Shown here: piece after piece, positions 1-13,842 of the stretch
How positions within the stretch are numbered: the first letter of the stretch is position 1
Layout of the letters: each line of letters opens with the position of its first letter
Assembly (NCBI RefSeq): GCF_000764305.2
Contig: NW_025932995.1
Coordinates: 1-64,000, forward strand
Source of the DNA: Hyalella azteca
Taxonomy: Eukaryota; Arthropoda; Malacostraca; Amphipoda; Hyalellidae
Direction of reading: 5' to 3'
Length of the DNA stretch: 64,000 nt
Notes under the pieces: model-generated
The model's database searches: none
What the model was told of the DNA's origin: nothing
The model's input: the letters and a program-made list of their open reading frames with translations, nothing else
Position numbers and translations under genes: made by a program

Positions 1-176
1 GTAATTTTTCTAACAGTGCATGCTGCATACACGTCATGCATTCTAATGCGATCGAAAGGCTCCCTACGCAAGAAGGCTTCAAAGCTTGCTTAATTGGAAA
101 GCAATTGGGTCATTTGCGTACCAAGAGGGACGATGCCAAACTGACGAGAGAAAATATTCTTCCGAGGGTTTATAAA

Positions 177-432
177 ATGAATAACTTGCGCATTGCTGAA
201 AAATTGTAACCGCATTTTATTGGAAAGTTTTTATATGTGAGGGGGGATATTCTTTTTTATTGTGAATAACTTGCGTATTGCTGAGAAATTGTAACCGCGT
301 TTTATTGGAAAGTATTTATTGTTAGGGTGAGGCATATTCCTTTTTGTTGTGAATAACTTGCGTATTGCTGAAAAATTGTAACCGCGTTTTATTGGAAAGT
401 TTTTATTGTGAGGGTGAGACATATTCTTTTCA
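177..432. repeat. Tandem repeat, about 86 bp x 3
   Basis: Three head-to-tail units beginning TGAATAACTTGCG(C/T)ATTGC at about 178, 263 and 350, roughly 90% alike, ending near 432. Confidence 0.9.
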
Positions 433-1149
433 TTGTGTTATAGTTTAAGTCGACTCAGACCTACCACTTCAAAAGGAGAGAAATTGAAGCAATCATTGAG
501 TTAATTGACTGACTGGAATTTTCTGAATGTGATCACAGAAATATTTTTGTTTTGTTGATTCAGGAAAGAAGTTGATTTCATCTTATTATTTTCCCATGAA
601 CAAGTGAAAAGTATAAAGATAAAAATGTAGCCGAGAAAATTTTTCATTAGATAGAAAACTATAATAATAAACGCTCAAGTCTAGAGACTTCTGATGTTGC
701 AAAATACATGTGGGAGCAAGCAATATAAAATTTACGCGCTCAAAGTAATTGATTGATATTAAAAACAGGGAACATAAAACACATCAGATTATTGAAGAAA
801 CTGTAATATAAATCCAGGAGTTCCGATACTTGATAATTACTAATTATCGAAATAATAGAGGGTGAAATTTCCACACCGTGAAACATTAAAAAAATTTTAA
901 GCAAAATGCATTTTTGTACAAAATTTTTCTTATTCTACGTGCAATATACCTTAAAACATAATACAGTTAATAAATAATTTCCTGCATAGGCACATAATAA
1001 GAATAATTTTTTGTAGCCTGGACACAAGAATCAGAAATGGCGTCTATAAGAGAAAGTAGCAGAGATCAAGGAACATTGCAAGTAATGCCAGCACTGATCG
1101 CTGGCTCGACGAGAATGAAACTTGTCGCAGTTGTCGTGCACCATCGGAT

Positions 1150-2132
1150 TAACAGCCACAGTAAGAGTGCAGTGAATTACTGTGCCAGGTTCAGGCTACA
1201 GTAGAGTAAAAATGATGCAACTTAAGGCAAAAAATGTAATACGAAAACACACAAAAACAGGTGATTACGACAGCCACAGTAATGAGTGCAGTGAATTACT
1301 GTGCCTGGTTCAGGCTAGTAGAGTAAAAAGCTTGCAACTTAAGGCAGAAAGAAAATACGAAAACGCACAAAAACAGGTGATTACGATAACCACAGTAAGA
1401 GTGCAGTGAATTACTGTGCCTGGTTCAGGCTACAGTAGAGTAAAAAGCATGCAACTTAAGGCAAAGAAGTATAATACGACAGCCTCAGTAAGAGTGTAGT
1501 GTATTACTGTGCTGCAGCCTGGTTCAGGCTACAGTATAGTAAAAAGTTGGCAACTCAAGGCAAAAAATATAATACGACAGCCATAGCAAGAGTGTAGTGA
1601 ATTACTGTGCCTGGTTCAGGCTACAGTATAGTAAAAAGCTGGCAACTTAAGGCAGAAAATTTGATACGACAGCCATAGTAAGAGTGTAGTGAATTACTGT
1701 GCCTGGTTCAGGCTACAATAGGTTAAAAAGCTGGCAACTTAAGGCAGAAAGAAAATACGAAAACGCACAAAAACAGGTGATTACGACAGCCACAGTAAGA
1801 GTGTAGTGAATTACTGAGCCAGGTTCGGGCTACAGTAGAGTAAAAAGCTGGCAACTTAAGGTAAAAAAACACGAAAACTCACAAAAACAGGTGATTACGA
1901 TAGCCTCAGTAAGAGTGTAGTGAATTACTGAGCCAGGTTCAGTCTACAGTAGAGTAAAAAGCTTGCAACTTAAGGCAGAAAATATAATACGGAAACGCAC
2001 AAAAACAGATGATTACGATAACCACAGTAAAGAGTGCAGTGAATTACTGAGCCAGGTTCGGGCTACAGTAGAGTAAAAATGATGCAACTCAAGGCAAAAA
2101 ATATAATACGAAAACGCACAAAAACAGGTTAG
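1150..2132. repeat. Minisatellite, 94-120 bp x 9
   Basis: Nine units, each with the block GTGAATTACTG(T/A)GCC(T/A)GG followed by TTCAGGCTACAGTAGAG and GCAACTTAAGGCA. Unit length varies because an internal segment (AAACGCACAAAAACAGGTGA) is present in some units and missing in others, so two unit types alternate. Confidence 0.92.
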
Positions 2133-2544
2133 AAATATAAATTTCCTAATTTTAAGTAATATACTCACGATGAAGGGATGTCAGAGCGAAAATGGAGAAT
2201 ATATCCAGCCTTTTCGTAAATTCTTATTGTTTACTTGTTTTCTTATTGTTTTACTTACTTATAATATTCAATAATCTTGAATATTATATTACTGAAATAA
2301 TACGCACTGGTGATTCAAGATTTGATAATATTTATTACTTCTTCATTAAAAATTTGAACAGGCAAATGAAAATTAGAGCTTTAAATGGCAGAAAATATTG
2401 CAGCAGGAGTCAAGTGTATTGCATTTTGGTTAATACAATGCAGATGATTTAGGCTTTTTATGGTCAAAGAAAACATAGGGGCTCGTTCCCATACGAAGAC
2501 ATTGAGTTTCATCGGTCGTCTCTTACAACGTATTCTTAACTAGA

Positions 2545-2584
2545 CTTGTTCCTCTACTCTACTAATGTAGAGTAGAGGAACAAG
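2545..2584. repeat. Perfect 18-bp inverted repeat, 4-nt loop
   Basis: CTTGTTCCTCTACTCTAC (2545-2562), loop TAAT, then its exact complement at 2567-2584. No mismatch in 18 bp. It is too short for a typical animal pre-miRNA stem, and flanking bases do not extend the pairing. Confidence 0.95.
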
Positions 2585-2586
2585 AG

Positions 2587-2675
2587 ATGATAAACAATGT
2601 AGAGTTACAACGATAAACAGAAATAAAGATGATAAACAAAAATAAAGATGATAAACAGAAATAAAAATGATAAAC
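2587..2675. repeat. Short tandem repeat of GATAAACA(G/A)AAATAAA
   Basis: About five units of 18-20 bp containing GATAAACAGAAATAAA, directly after the hairpin. Confidence 0.8.
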
Positions 2676-3961
2676 AGAACTCAGGGCTGTACAGAGAGTC
2701 TTCGCCCTGTAAGCCAAAATCCGTAGTTCTTTTAAAAAATTACCTTACAATTGCCTTTCAATTCTTAATAGCCTTTTAATTATGCTTCGACTTGAACTAT
2801 TTATATCAAGATTATATATAAAATTTCAATGATTAAACAAATATAATATCTTGTTGTTATAACGTAATTTCAGATCTTTACCTTTGATACAATTAGTGGA
2901 TCGTGACAGACAAGGTGAATGGGCCCGGGTAAATCTGGCCTTTGGTTCATCTTAAACTGAGAATGATTTGCATAATTTTTGCCGTTATCCTTCATGCAAT
3001 TGTTAATAATTCAAAATTCAGTGCCTGATGTAGAAAGAAATAATAAGTGATATCATAACGGCTTTTTCAAAGCCGGCTGACTGGCTGTGAGCCTATAGCA
3101 ATCGGGTGAAATTAAAGATTAAATTAAATTAAATCAGTGATTCGTTGCAGCACTAAACTATTGTCAAAATTTTATGGTTCTCGAATCGGTTCTAAATACG
3201 ATTCAACCAGTAGTTTTCTTGGGTCAATAGGAAGAACATGGAAGGGACAGAGCGGCTGTTTTCTTATTATTAATCGGCTTGTTTAGAAATATATATTAAT
3301 TATTCAGAGCTCTCTCGGGTTATTGTGAACGTTGAAGAATGTAAAAATGAATTCATTCGACTGAGAAATATTATAGTTTGATGCTCATTTTGTAGCAAGA
3401 AAATAGCTTATTAACTGTGTGCATATTAATGCTAACGAAAAATTAAGGTTTAACTAGGATCAGCATTGAATTAAGTCTCATGACAACGCAGCAAGTATAA
3501 ACGTCTACCATTTTTACAAAAGGAAATTTGATTTAAATAAAACTTCCATAAAAATGTGGGAAAACAATAATAATTCTCTCTTGTACACTGAAAAAAATAT
3601 GTGCAACGTTTTATATTTTAATGGCGTGGGTTAAGTAATGGACATTTTCGTCATAAAAAAAATCTTAAAATCTATCCATTAACTTCCATAGTATACTATT
3701 TCAATATCCTTTAACTGAAACCAGGAGATTTCACCGTCACTAAATAATAATAATTGAATAATTTAAATAATTCAAATAATTTCACCATCACTAAACTGCA
3801 ATTGAATTCAACAGTAGCAAAGGCTAAGCATAGCTAAGATTTATAAAAATACAAGGCGAATAAAAGTCGACAGTTTTCTCTCAGGCACAAATTCGGATTA
3901 TCGCTTAACGAAAGCTAAATTTAAAAGTGCGCCAGTTAAGGAGTTCCTTCACAGAAAATAT

Positions 3962-4058
3962 CCTTTAAGTATTATTAAGTTTAAGTATTAAGTATTAAGT
4001 ATCCTTTAAGTATTATTATTAAGTATTAATTTAAGTATTATCCTTTAAGTATTAAGTT
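3962..4058. repeat. TTTAAGTATTA simple repeat
   Basis: Irregular repetition of TTTAAGTATTA and CCTTTAAGTATTA over about 95 bp. Confidence 0.8.
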
Positions 4059-6745
4059 CATCGTATTAACAAATTCAAAGGACAAGCTACAACACAAGTC
4101 TGCCCTAATGAAACTCGAGAATTTTCTTTTCATACTTTTCAATAAATTTTCATAGCGGTTTATAAAAGTTTCTTGGTTGTCATTAAGTTCATTGAATCAG
4201 GAACCTCCGCCTCAGGATAGATACAATAGAGGCTTCAACATCAACAAAACATAGTTTGTTATTCAAATTCTAGGTCGCTGAGTAGCAATTTAGTTGAATA
4301 GCCACATTTAACCCCTTATTGAAAGTCACGTTGGGGAAGTTAATAAAGCTAATCTACTGTTAGAATATATTTTATTTTTTATTTCACAGTCTGCTGAGTT
4401 TGTGAAGCGAATAAGATGGATAAAAGTATTTTAGTTCGCGAATGTTTAGTAGGAAATTTGTTTTCAGTCTGTTAACCGTGTTTATCGAAGTTAAGAATTC
4501 TTTTGAAAATTGTGCTCCAGATTATCTAATTTCAAAAAACCTCCTTCTCAACGTAATACAAATCGTATTACGTGGATGACGGTAGACGTTGCAAGTTAAA
4601 GAGCTTTTGAAATTTGTTTCGAAGTTAAACTGAAGAATTCATATTACACTACGTAGCGTTCTTTCGTTCACTATAAATTTTCTCAAGTGAGTTTATTGAA
4701 CGATTGTATGTGTCAGCACGATCAATCCGTCGAAGTTAGTTATTCCAGAAACAAAACAAGAATCCACCGATTATTGCGAGCGGTAAAACGCGATTCGATT
4801 GATAACGCAGATCGATTTGAAGAATAGGTGATCGATCGAGCTACTCGATCCACAGTGGCGAAAAATTGATTGAACGTCATTCACGATAAAAAATCGGGAG
4901 GTTTCGGCGAATTGCAAATATGATAATGCACCTGAGATACGATTTCTTTTAGTGTCAGAAACCTGCACTATTGATGAAACCTGCAGATGAGCGAGAGGAA
5001 TAAGTAGAGTACCAATTTGCATTGCATTTCAATTAGCGGATTGCACCAACATAATACTAAAATTTTGTTATCCAAATCAGTAAACTTTCAATCGTATATT
5101 TTACAAAGCTGGTTACAAAATTTCTGTAGAGTTGACGTGGTAAAAATCTAGGACAGTAGACGGCTGGCCAATCCTTTCGCAACTTGGGACTTGCTTGAAG
5201 TTTCACGGCATTCGTCAAAACACTCAGAATTCTTCAGATGGAGATCGTGGAAAATTCTTGTAAAGTCAGGCTTTGGAATATAGCACGCAGAAATTGGACG
5301 CGATTCTCGTCAAAAATATCAAAGTTGGAAAGAAGCTTAATTAGAGCAAAGGTATCGTTAGAGGTTACGCCCAGGGCAGATTTTGCGCAAGCGATCATAA
5401 CCAAAAAATTTTGGATGCCGTTGCAGACTTAGAAGCCATTTAATAAATTGTACGTGGAATGCATCAGATTTCAATTATGTAGTGCGCCAGTCATGAAAAA
5501 ATCCGTACAATATCATACATACTTGCGAGTGCAAAATACTAAATTTAATCCTTACCACATTACTGAAATTTATTCATTAAAAACCTGACGGGTGACAAAA
5601 ATCTGCATCAAGGCATAACACAGCCTCAAATTATAGCCAATATATTTGTTTAATCGGACGAATGAGCTTGAAAAATAAACAAAAATCATCCTTATGAAAG
5701 GAGACAGATATGTACAGTTGCATGGACGCCGAAGGGTTTAATGGGATCATCAAAGGTAGGAGGAGTTATGTAGCAGAAATTGTGATATGGTTGACGCCTG
5801 AAGCTATTTTTCTCAATTTCCTATCTAGCCGCTCCGGGCAAGCGAATTGACAACGTGGAAACTCGTAGCAGCCCTGTAAATGTCAAGGGAAATATAACAT
5901 GGAAAAATAGACCACAATAAATTTAAGAACTATAAATTCGCGAACTATTGGGCGAATTCAGAAAAAAATTATTCTAGTCGGTGTATTTTTTAATGAATAA
6001 CAAATTAATTCACAGTGAAAAAAAGAAATTGCAAGTTACGTGTTGCAATACTTGAGTGTATTCAATATCATCTTTTATTCTGTATACTTGAAGAAAAATG
6101 TAAATAAGAGCATATATCCCAGGATTATTGGCATCACCAGTTAATATTTGGTTCTTCACAACAATCAGGGATATATGACTCGAAAAATTTTGCTTTTATT
6201 ACAAATTTCAGCGACAAAAAATAACTGAGGAATGAGAAACGAAAAATTGCAGAGAAATTACATGTAATGAAAGAAAGAAAGGTACAAAGAAACGAAGAAA
6301 AACCGTTTCTTGAAAATTGAACAATTATGGAAAGTCACCTTCAACTAATTTGGCAGCAGGAGTACAATTTAAAAATGAATGGGAACATTTTTACCTTTTC
6401 GAAAATTTTCAGGTCAAGAGAAAATAACTTACTATTCTACAAAATTTTTACAGCGAAATTTGTGATTTATTGCAGGCTGCCAATATTCAAGAATTCGAAA
6501 ATAAACTTAGTTACTGTAGACGCCAACGAAATTCTTCAGCAACTTCCGATAATTGCGAATGGGGAGGGAAAAAATTTTTAGGCAGGAGGTTGAGAGTCTT
6601 GCGGAAGGGCGCTCAAGTTTACTCGTTAACAATATTTGAGATCAGTAATGTATGCATACAAAGAGGCTCGGATTTGGCCGATAGTCGTGAATGACGACCA
6701 AACTTATGCTACGGGATGTGGAGGGCGCCTGAATGCTTTAAACTC

Positions 6746-7600
6746 CTTGGTTAACCTTATAACACTGAAATGAACATTGAACTCAAACGCAAACCTAGAG
6801 TGACGATGCAACACGCAATATGTATTGAGAATGGGAAATATAGGAAGAGTTTTTGATAAGAAAATAACAGGTAAAAACTTGCCTTAAGCCTGCTTGGTTA
6901 ACCTTATAACACTGAAATGAACATTGAACTCGTACGCACGCAACACGCAATATTTATTGAGAATTTGAAATATGGGAAGAGTTTTTGATAAGAAAATAAC
7001 AGTTAAAAACCTGCCTTAAAATCCTTGGTTAACTTTATAACACTGAAATGAACATTGAACTCATACGCACGCAACACGCAATATTTATTGAGAATTTGAA
7101 ATATGGAAAGAGTTTTTGATAAGAAAATAACAGGTAAAAACTTGCCTTGGGCCTCCTTGGTTAACCTTATAACACTGAAATGAACATTGAACTCATACGT
7201 AAACCTAGAGTGATAATGCAACACGCAATGTGTAGTGAGAATGGGAAATATGGAAAGAGTGTTTGATAAGAAAATAACAGGTAAAAACTTGCCCTAAACC
7301 TCCTTGGTTAACCTTATAACACTGAAATGAACATTTAACTCATACGTAAATCTGGAGTGATGATGCAACACGCAATGTGTAGTGAGTATTTGAAATATGG
7401 AAAGAGTTTTTGATGAGAAAAATTCTGTAAAAAGTTTCAATATACTTAGAAATAGACAAGAACGCCTTAAGCCTCATAGGTTAACCTTATAACGCTGAAG
7501 TGAACATTGAACTTATACGCAAACCTAGAGTGATAATGCAACACGCAATATGGATAGATTATTTGAAATATGAAAAAAATTTTTGATTAAAAAAACAGGA
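6746..7600. repeat. Minisatellite, 126-173 bp x 6
   Basis: Units begin with GGTTAACCTTATAACACTG near 6750, 6897, 7026, 7159, 7304 and 7478; each then carries GAACATTGAACTCATACG, a CAACACGCAATATG block and GAGTTTTTGATAAGAAAATA. Divergence grows toward the 7.6 kb end. Confidence 0.92.
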
Positions 7601-8783
7601 AGCAACTATTACCATTAATAGAAATAATCAAGGACTTGAATATAATTCAATGAAAAAAGTCTGAAGGTCATGAAGTATATTTTTGAACATTATGTAAGGC
7701 AGAGAGTGAATGAAGGAAACCAAAATACTCTCATGAACATATTCAACAGAGATTTTCTGAAAAAAAAATTAAAACTTGAAAAGTAACAGGTTTGTGGAAT
7801 AGCAGAAGAGAAAACTGATCTTCATTTGATAATAAAATTAAAGATTTTAAAAAATTTGAATTCGGAATACATACTAAGTAAGATTTCGTATTCAGTCTAC
7901 TTCAGTTCAATACACACATGCATAATGACTTACAGCTTTCATACAAAAACTTGGCCAAAATCAACGGTTACAATAAATGCGTGGAAAAAGTTGTTGCCAG
8001 ACTGAAGACGTTAGTTTAAATTTACAAAGTAGGTGGGGAAATCTGTATATTTTGTTCAGTTTCTCATAAAATTCCATATCAGTGTTGATATATTCAACTG
8101 ACGGTAAATACATACGTGCTTTCGTAATGCTGGAATTGGGCAATCGACGCTACGAGATAACCAAACGTAGTTTTATTGTGTTAGCAAACGGAGTTTTTAA
8201 TAGGTGTAAAGAATGACAACAAGTGAACAGCATAAATGAGAAACAATAAACAAAATGGAAAATGAGAAGTAAATATAAATGATGAGGAGTAGCAAATGAT
8301 AGGGACAAGTTAAGCAAGTTAAGTTAAGTGATAGCAAGTTAAGAGAAATATTTAGAAAGGATGGAGCAACAGGAGCAAGAGGGACCAAGGATCAAAAGTG
8401 CTGGCGGTATCCCCCATAACAACATTTACTTTGGCCTCAATGGGAAAAACGGACCCGGGTTCGGCAAGAGATATTTACAATTCTCGGTAATGAACAAGAA
8501 GGAGAAGTTTGCTCCCCGACCCCGGCAAAATTCCACTAATGATGAGAAAATCTAAAGACAATATTTGCAGGGCTAAACTCTTACCGGACGCCGTCTAAAA
8601 TCCTGTTCTTCACTACAGCCACAGCGGCCACGAGTCGAAAATTCCGCATGACTTAAACTGCATGAATATTCAGTAAGAGTTAGTTTCCTTTGAAATAAAG
8701 TTAAACACACAATGTACTGCACGCTAGGCAAAGTCATCGGCAATGTACATCGTTTTTATTCTGCTAAGTATATAGAAAATTGT

Positions 8784-8884
8784 CTGGTGCAGCAGTTGTG
8801 GTGCAGGAGAGATGGTGCAGCAGTTGTGGTGCAGGAGAGATGGTGCAGCAGTTGTGGTGCAGGAGAGATGGTGCAGCAGCAGCA
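8784..8884. repeat. 28-bp tandem repeat with GCA tract
   Basis: About 3.5 copies of TGGTGCAGCAGTTGTGGTGC plus AGGAGAGA, running into (GCA)n. The copies are almost identical, so this is recent. Confidence 0.92.
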
Positions 8885-10230
8885 GCATCACACAATGTCA
8901 CACAGACGGCGTATCTCTACACAAGTGAGGTAGCTTTAACACACCTCGCCTGTATGGAAACACACCGTCGGAGCGACAAGTTCAGGTCGTTCATTTAACA
9001 TCAGGTCGAAAATTTGTCAGAGTATTTCATCTTAACGATAAAAAATAAATGTTTTAAAAATAAAAATAACACTCATAATGATAATAAATAATAAATAAAT
9101 ATATTTATTAACAAAATAATGATAATACATGATAGTTAAAATAATGGGTCACACGTGGGTTCACATGTCAATAATAATGAAAATTATTATTCTAATAATA
9201 TAATGGGAAACATCCTGTGCTGTTGGAGTTAAATATACAAAAACTACAGAAGCGAGATAAAAAATACATATGTATACATATATGTAAATATACACTGGCC
9301 ATTAAGATAAATAAATACGTGGCGAGTCTCGAGTAACTGCCATTCTATAATGTGTGCACTGTAATTTTCAAATATATATATATTTATTGTTATAGAAACA
9401 AGCTCATAAATTCCTCATTTTAGTAATAAGAACATTAGGATTACATAAACAGTTCATTGATATGCTGCAATTAAATAGTTTATCTCACAGTAATTGATGC
9501 AAAGCCAATAAGAGATCTAAAAGTAAACTAACTTTGAAACTTGGACGTTGGAAACAAAAAGATCGTTCAGAAATACTTCCATAAAAACACAGTAAAAGCA
9601 CGGAAAGACGGATGTTGAAGTTCCCACAAGCCCTTCATTACTTTATATTCGATAAATAAAGTGTTCGCTCCTCGCCGGCCGTTCGAGTTTTTAACGCCCG
9701 TGGCAAAGCCACGATATTCTAAAAACTGTACGACTGTTCGCAGACTCTTAATTGAATTTGCATTTGATGAAGACGTTTCAATATTCATCAGGAACCGAGC
9801 TTCAATAGAGAGGTAAACATTTATAGCTCAATAGATAATCGTAAAGTAGCGCTAGTGTTGGAAAAAATTGAGAAATGAGGCAAAAGAAATATTGTTTCGG
9901 GGTTTAGCTTTGTTATAAGAGGTGCTGATGTTCGGTCAAGAGCCTTGCACTAAAAGTAATGAATGGATCTTATTGTACTAATAGTGACACATTTTCTTTC
10001 TCATAGCACGAGCAGAGAGCGGACGTAGCACTGATACTCCCGTTTACTGAACCAAACCGTGTCAGGATCACCCACACAAATGCTAAAAGAGCATAGGGAT
10101 TTGGACAATGCTCCGTACATGTCCTGAGTGTTTGCTATTAATGTTGTATTATTGATAAGATGGGACAGTGAACGGTCAGCCTTATCTTGAAGCACAAAAT
10201 AACTTGACAGTGAGTGTGTTCATCATACAT

Positions 10231-10362
10231 CTTTTCAGCGCATTTTCTCATTAATGGAAAAAATGCGATATATCATGTCCGTCTGTTTGTCCGTTACTTA
10301 ACTGACGGACGAGAAAATGCGCTCTCTGCCACTCACTGCAGTGAGTACTGATCTAATTTTTT
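10231..10362 (-). mobile_element. A-family foldback element, copy 1 (diverged)
   Basis: Carries the family hallmarks: CAGCGCATTTTCTC at one side, GAGAAAATGCGCTCTCTG inside the other, a GTCCGTCTGT-rich centre, and the palindrome ACTCACTGCAGTGAGT near the end. The centre is shortened relative to the other copies. Strand is relative to copy 2. Confidence 0.85.
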
Positions 10363-11702
10363 CAGACTGTTTTATTTATTAAACAGACTGTTTTCTTTTA
10401 ATTTATGATACCTGGTAATCTGTAGAGAAGCTTGCCATCTCGTAAAATATGTGCACAGGTTATGTCAAGCTTCAACATTCAAAGTCAAATCTTCAGATTA
10501 ATTAATGAAAAAGAATTTGTACCAACCGAAATTTTAATGAAGTTACTCTTACAGTGAATGACGTTAATTTCGTTGCGGAAAATGCCTTTATTATAGGAAA
10601 TTATTAGCAACTAAAATCAATTTTAATTACTGAAATTTTGAATAAAAATTACGATTATCAAGAATTCAGAACATAACTTTGAATTCGCAGAAATATTGAA
10701 TTTACATTAAAAATCTTACAAAGAATGAGAAGCTTCATTATGTTTTTAACATGAACTTTTACAAAGATCCATAGATTTCTAATATAAAAATACATGCTCA
10801 CTTTGCGAGGAAAATGGAAGTTTATTTTGTAGACTAACTTAAACGTGAAAAATTCACGACGCTTTGTGCGTTTTTTGCTATATTGCCGAGGGAAAATTAC
10901 ATCAAAAGAAAAATACATTTCCTATGCATCAACGTAAAAATCCCGTAAAAATCCCACTTTCTAAAATGGCTTCAATAATCATAGTTGAAAAAAATTAAAT
11001 TGAGCGACGCTTCGTGAAAATTTACAATTTTTTCCGAACAATGTACAACGCAAAAACAATTTTTTTAGCATAGAGCGCATTTCGTTTCATGATGCATTAA
11101 GCAGGTAAGCTAAGGCATGAATATTAAATGCATTATATATTAGTATAGGAACACTACCTATCAGATATTAACTATTGTGGCAGCTTTAGAAGAGGAAAGA
11201 TGGTGACTTTATTTTCACAGGACATTTTCATGGATTTAAACGACGTACTTACTAGTTTCTAAATGAAAAACGTTTTCTAAACTGGCAGAATACAACTAAA
11301 ATACAACAACATAGGTTATGTTTTCACATGTTAATAAATTCCGAGGAAATAGTAATGTACACAAGGCAGGTTTAACGTAGCCTTATAGTTTATATATTAT
11401 AAACTATATATTATATAATTATATTATATATTAGCGACATTTGAATTTTTACAGAATTACAGATTTGATCGGAAATGTATATGCGAGTACAAGGATTATA
11501 AAGGCTAGCATGCGCGGAAAGTTGACTAACGGGGTTTCCTTGGTAGAAAAACGTGTTTAACACGAAAAAGGGCTATCGTGTCCCTAATCAATTTATGATA
11601 AATATTGCGGGATATAGGGCTGAATTCGATTCTATTGTGGACTGCACGGACAGGGTTGTACACGCTAAGAAGAACAGGGTTGTTCACGCTAAGCACGCTT
11701 AC

Positions 11703-11805
11703 CGTTGCTCAGGATTTGGTCGTCGGAAGTTTGACCGGCGTGCATGAAGAGCACTCCAAATTTGAAGTTAACTGATCCCTCCTGCTCCTCCAGCAGCAAC
11801 AGGTC
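11703..11805 (-). CDS. GARNL3: GARNL3-like exon E, start of Rap-GAP domain
   Basis: 103-nt exon in phase 0. It encodes D then LLLLEEQEGSVNFKFGVLF and MHAGQTSDDQILSN, ending with the first base of the next codon (Glu in the family). The NFKFGV--AGQ-SD block marks the N-terminal part of the Rap/Ran-GAP domain; in Rap1GAP the equivalent is NFKFGVIYQKLGQTSEEE. The domain's catalytic asparagine helix (the H-I-G-N-D block) lies further downstream and must be encoded beyond base 1 of this window or in an exon I did not recognise. Donor G|GTAAGC (complement of 11697-11702), acceptor TTCGCAG. A 24-bp direct duplication (about 11650-11696) lies right after the donor and short tandem repeats (about 11840-11930) lie just upstream of the acceptor. 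Confidence 0.94.
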
Positions 11806-12591
11806 CTGCGAAGAACAGAACAACATCCTTGATAATGAAGGGAAACACTGGACCAATGGAAACAACTGACCAATGGTCAGGGGAAACAACTGACCAATGG
11901 AAACAACTGACCAATGGAACCATCATACCAATCAAAATTAATCCAATGACTCCAAATAAGTATCCAACAATGCACACCAACGTTGCTGTGTGATAAAACT
12001 TTCAAATCAAAAATACCAACTGATTTTCAATAATGTATAATGGTTTTTATTGTAATTGATTGTTTTTACAGCAACCGCATATATAGAGCGAGTTTAAAGC
12101 ACGATTCACTGGATTTGATACAGTGGGTAACTGCATGACATCCACAAGCAAGGGAAACTCTTGTAATCTCAATACATCAAGACAGCAGTAGAAAAGTGGT
12201 AGACTTGCTGGAGAGGATCGCTAAAGCATTCGTAAGGAATGCAGCTCAGAAATCAAGTGCTGCTAAAAGGATAGCTCTGCCTTTGTAAGTGGGTGCAAAG
12301 TTTCCCTTACACTTCAATGGCAAACTCCGGCTCAGACTACTAGTTTAGGGATGTGAAGATATAAATAGTACATTTACACGCCGACAAGAAGAAACAATAG
12401 CTAAAAACATTGGCTAGTCTTTACAATAATCGAAGTTAGTATTTATATTTTAGATAAAATTGATATCATTATTCGAGAATCCTCAAACAGTTTTGCGACG
12501 GCAAACTTACGCGCGTAGTCACACAATTATACTTTGCGGTTTGAGTATGATTGTGCTTTGTTGCAAAAATTCTTCACAGCTCCTGAGCTGG

Positions 12592-12690
12592 TATATGGTA
12601 TACGATATTTGGTATATGGTATATGATATTTGGTAAATGATATATGGTATATGGTATATGATATATGATATAGGGTATATGGTATAGTGG
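12592..12690. repeat. GGTATATGATATT simple repeat
   Basis: Roughly 13- and 7-bp units of GGTATATG / GATATTTGGTA over 100 bp. Confidence 0.85.
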
Positions 12691-13842
12691 GATTGACAAT
12701 ATTATTGATCTTTTATGTATAATCCCCCCCCCCAAAAAAAAAAATCGCGCGATTGCTTGCTACTTAAAATTTTAATAAAAAAACGTAAGAAAATTTGAAA
12801 AAATAACCTTCCCATCAATATTTGATAAGAATAGAATGAACGCGTATTTTTATGAAATCATGAACGCGTAGGAGCCACTTGAGTCGAAACTCCCCAGAAC
12901 CAAAATTTCTCCAAAATTCAGGAATGATTTCAAAAATCGGCTCCGCAGTGTAGCATTATTAAGAGTTATAGCGGTTAATTTTAACACGCAGTGGTATGAA
13001 TGATGGATGAATATGTTTAATACGAGTATATAGAATATACCAAATATTTATGAGATTTTTTTTCGTATTAGTTGCACAACGAGCTTCTACTCCTACGTAC
13101 GAGAGAACAGAACAGTACCTACAAAGAAACGATTGTTTTTGCCTTCCAAAAAAATAAATATTAATTTCGCTAATATGAATTTGGCCAATTCATGTAAAAT
13201 TTAATTCAAATGATATCATAATTAAATTAAAAGATTAACCCAGCATGGTGATGAAGTTGTTCCTCGAGAGGTAGTGTTGAGAAGAGGGAAATTAACCTAT
13301 CAAAATAGTCTATATACTCAAACATTTCGTTCATCGAAAAAACAGAAATGAAACAGAACAGATTCATCAAAACAGAACAGATTCTTCGAAAAAAGCTTAG
13401 TTCGGTAAAAACGGCATAAAATAACCGATTGTCAAAGTGCAGTAATTCGGTGATAAAACGACACAACTGGAATACAAGCTACGCTGAACTAATTCTTATA
13501 ACTGCAAATAAGCCAACTCGCTGCGTGGTAGGTATAGGAATTAAGTTCAATCATCTATGCTCGAGCAAAACATTACTAAGGTGCATGCTGTTAACGGTAT
13601 AAAGTGTAATTCAGTTGGGATTTAAATTTGCTCGTGATAGAGTGAAAAACTATATTCTACCCGAGTTAATCAGATACCAAAAAAGAAAATTCCAGCGAAT
13701 AAAATGCCTATGTAACAGAATTTTAGTCATAAGTAGTATTAAAATTCTCAAAAATCCGCACCGAAGTCGAAAAACACGCTTGCGTCTATACGATTTCCGA
13801 TGAAATCGCTGCGAAAAACATTGTAGTTTTTGTCAAGAAGGT

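Larger units (their letters stand above)
1..11702 (-). other. GARNL3 intron downstream of exon E (incomplete)
   Basis: No exon recognised. By the strand of the gene this is intron sequence following exon E. It holds tandem arrays at 177-432, 1150-2132, 2587-2675, 3962-4058, 6746-7600 and 8784-8884, a perfect 18-bp hairpin at 2545-2584 and an A-family foldback element at 10231-10362. The rest is AT-rich sequence without long open frames. A coding-like 64-codon plus-strand frame at 8361-8555 (GLNGKNGPGFGK) has no family I know. Confidence 0.6.

Noticed and set aside
8361..8555. 64-codon plus-strand frame with GLNGKNGPGFGKRY
   Set aside because: The glycine/lysine-rich stretch looks protein-like, but no homologue, splice site or second exon can be pointed to.
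9567..9788. Minus-strand frame with LEYRGFATGVKN as the next GARNL3 exon
   Set aside because: I compared it with the GWTGYRGGLDTKND block that should follow exon E; beyond YRG and KN nothing fits and the borders are not splice sites.
11390..11450. AT palindromes around TATAGTTTATATATTATAAACTATA
   Set aside because: Expected by chance and slippage in AT-rich sequence; no other sign of an element.
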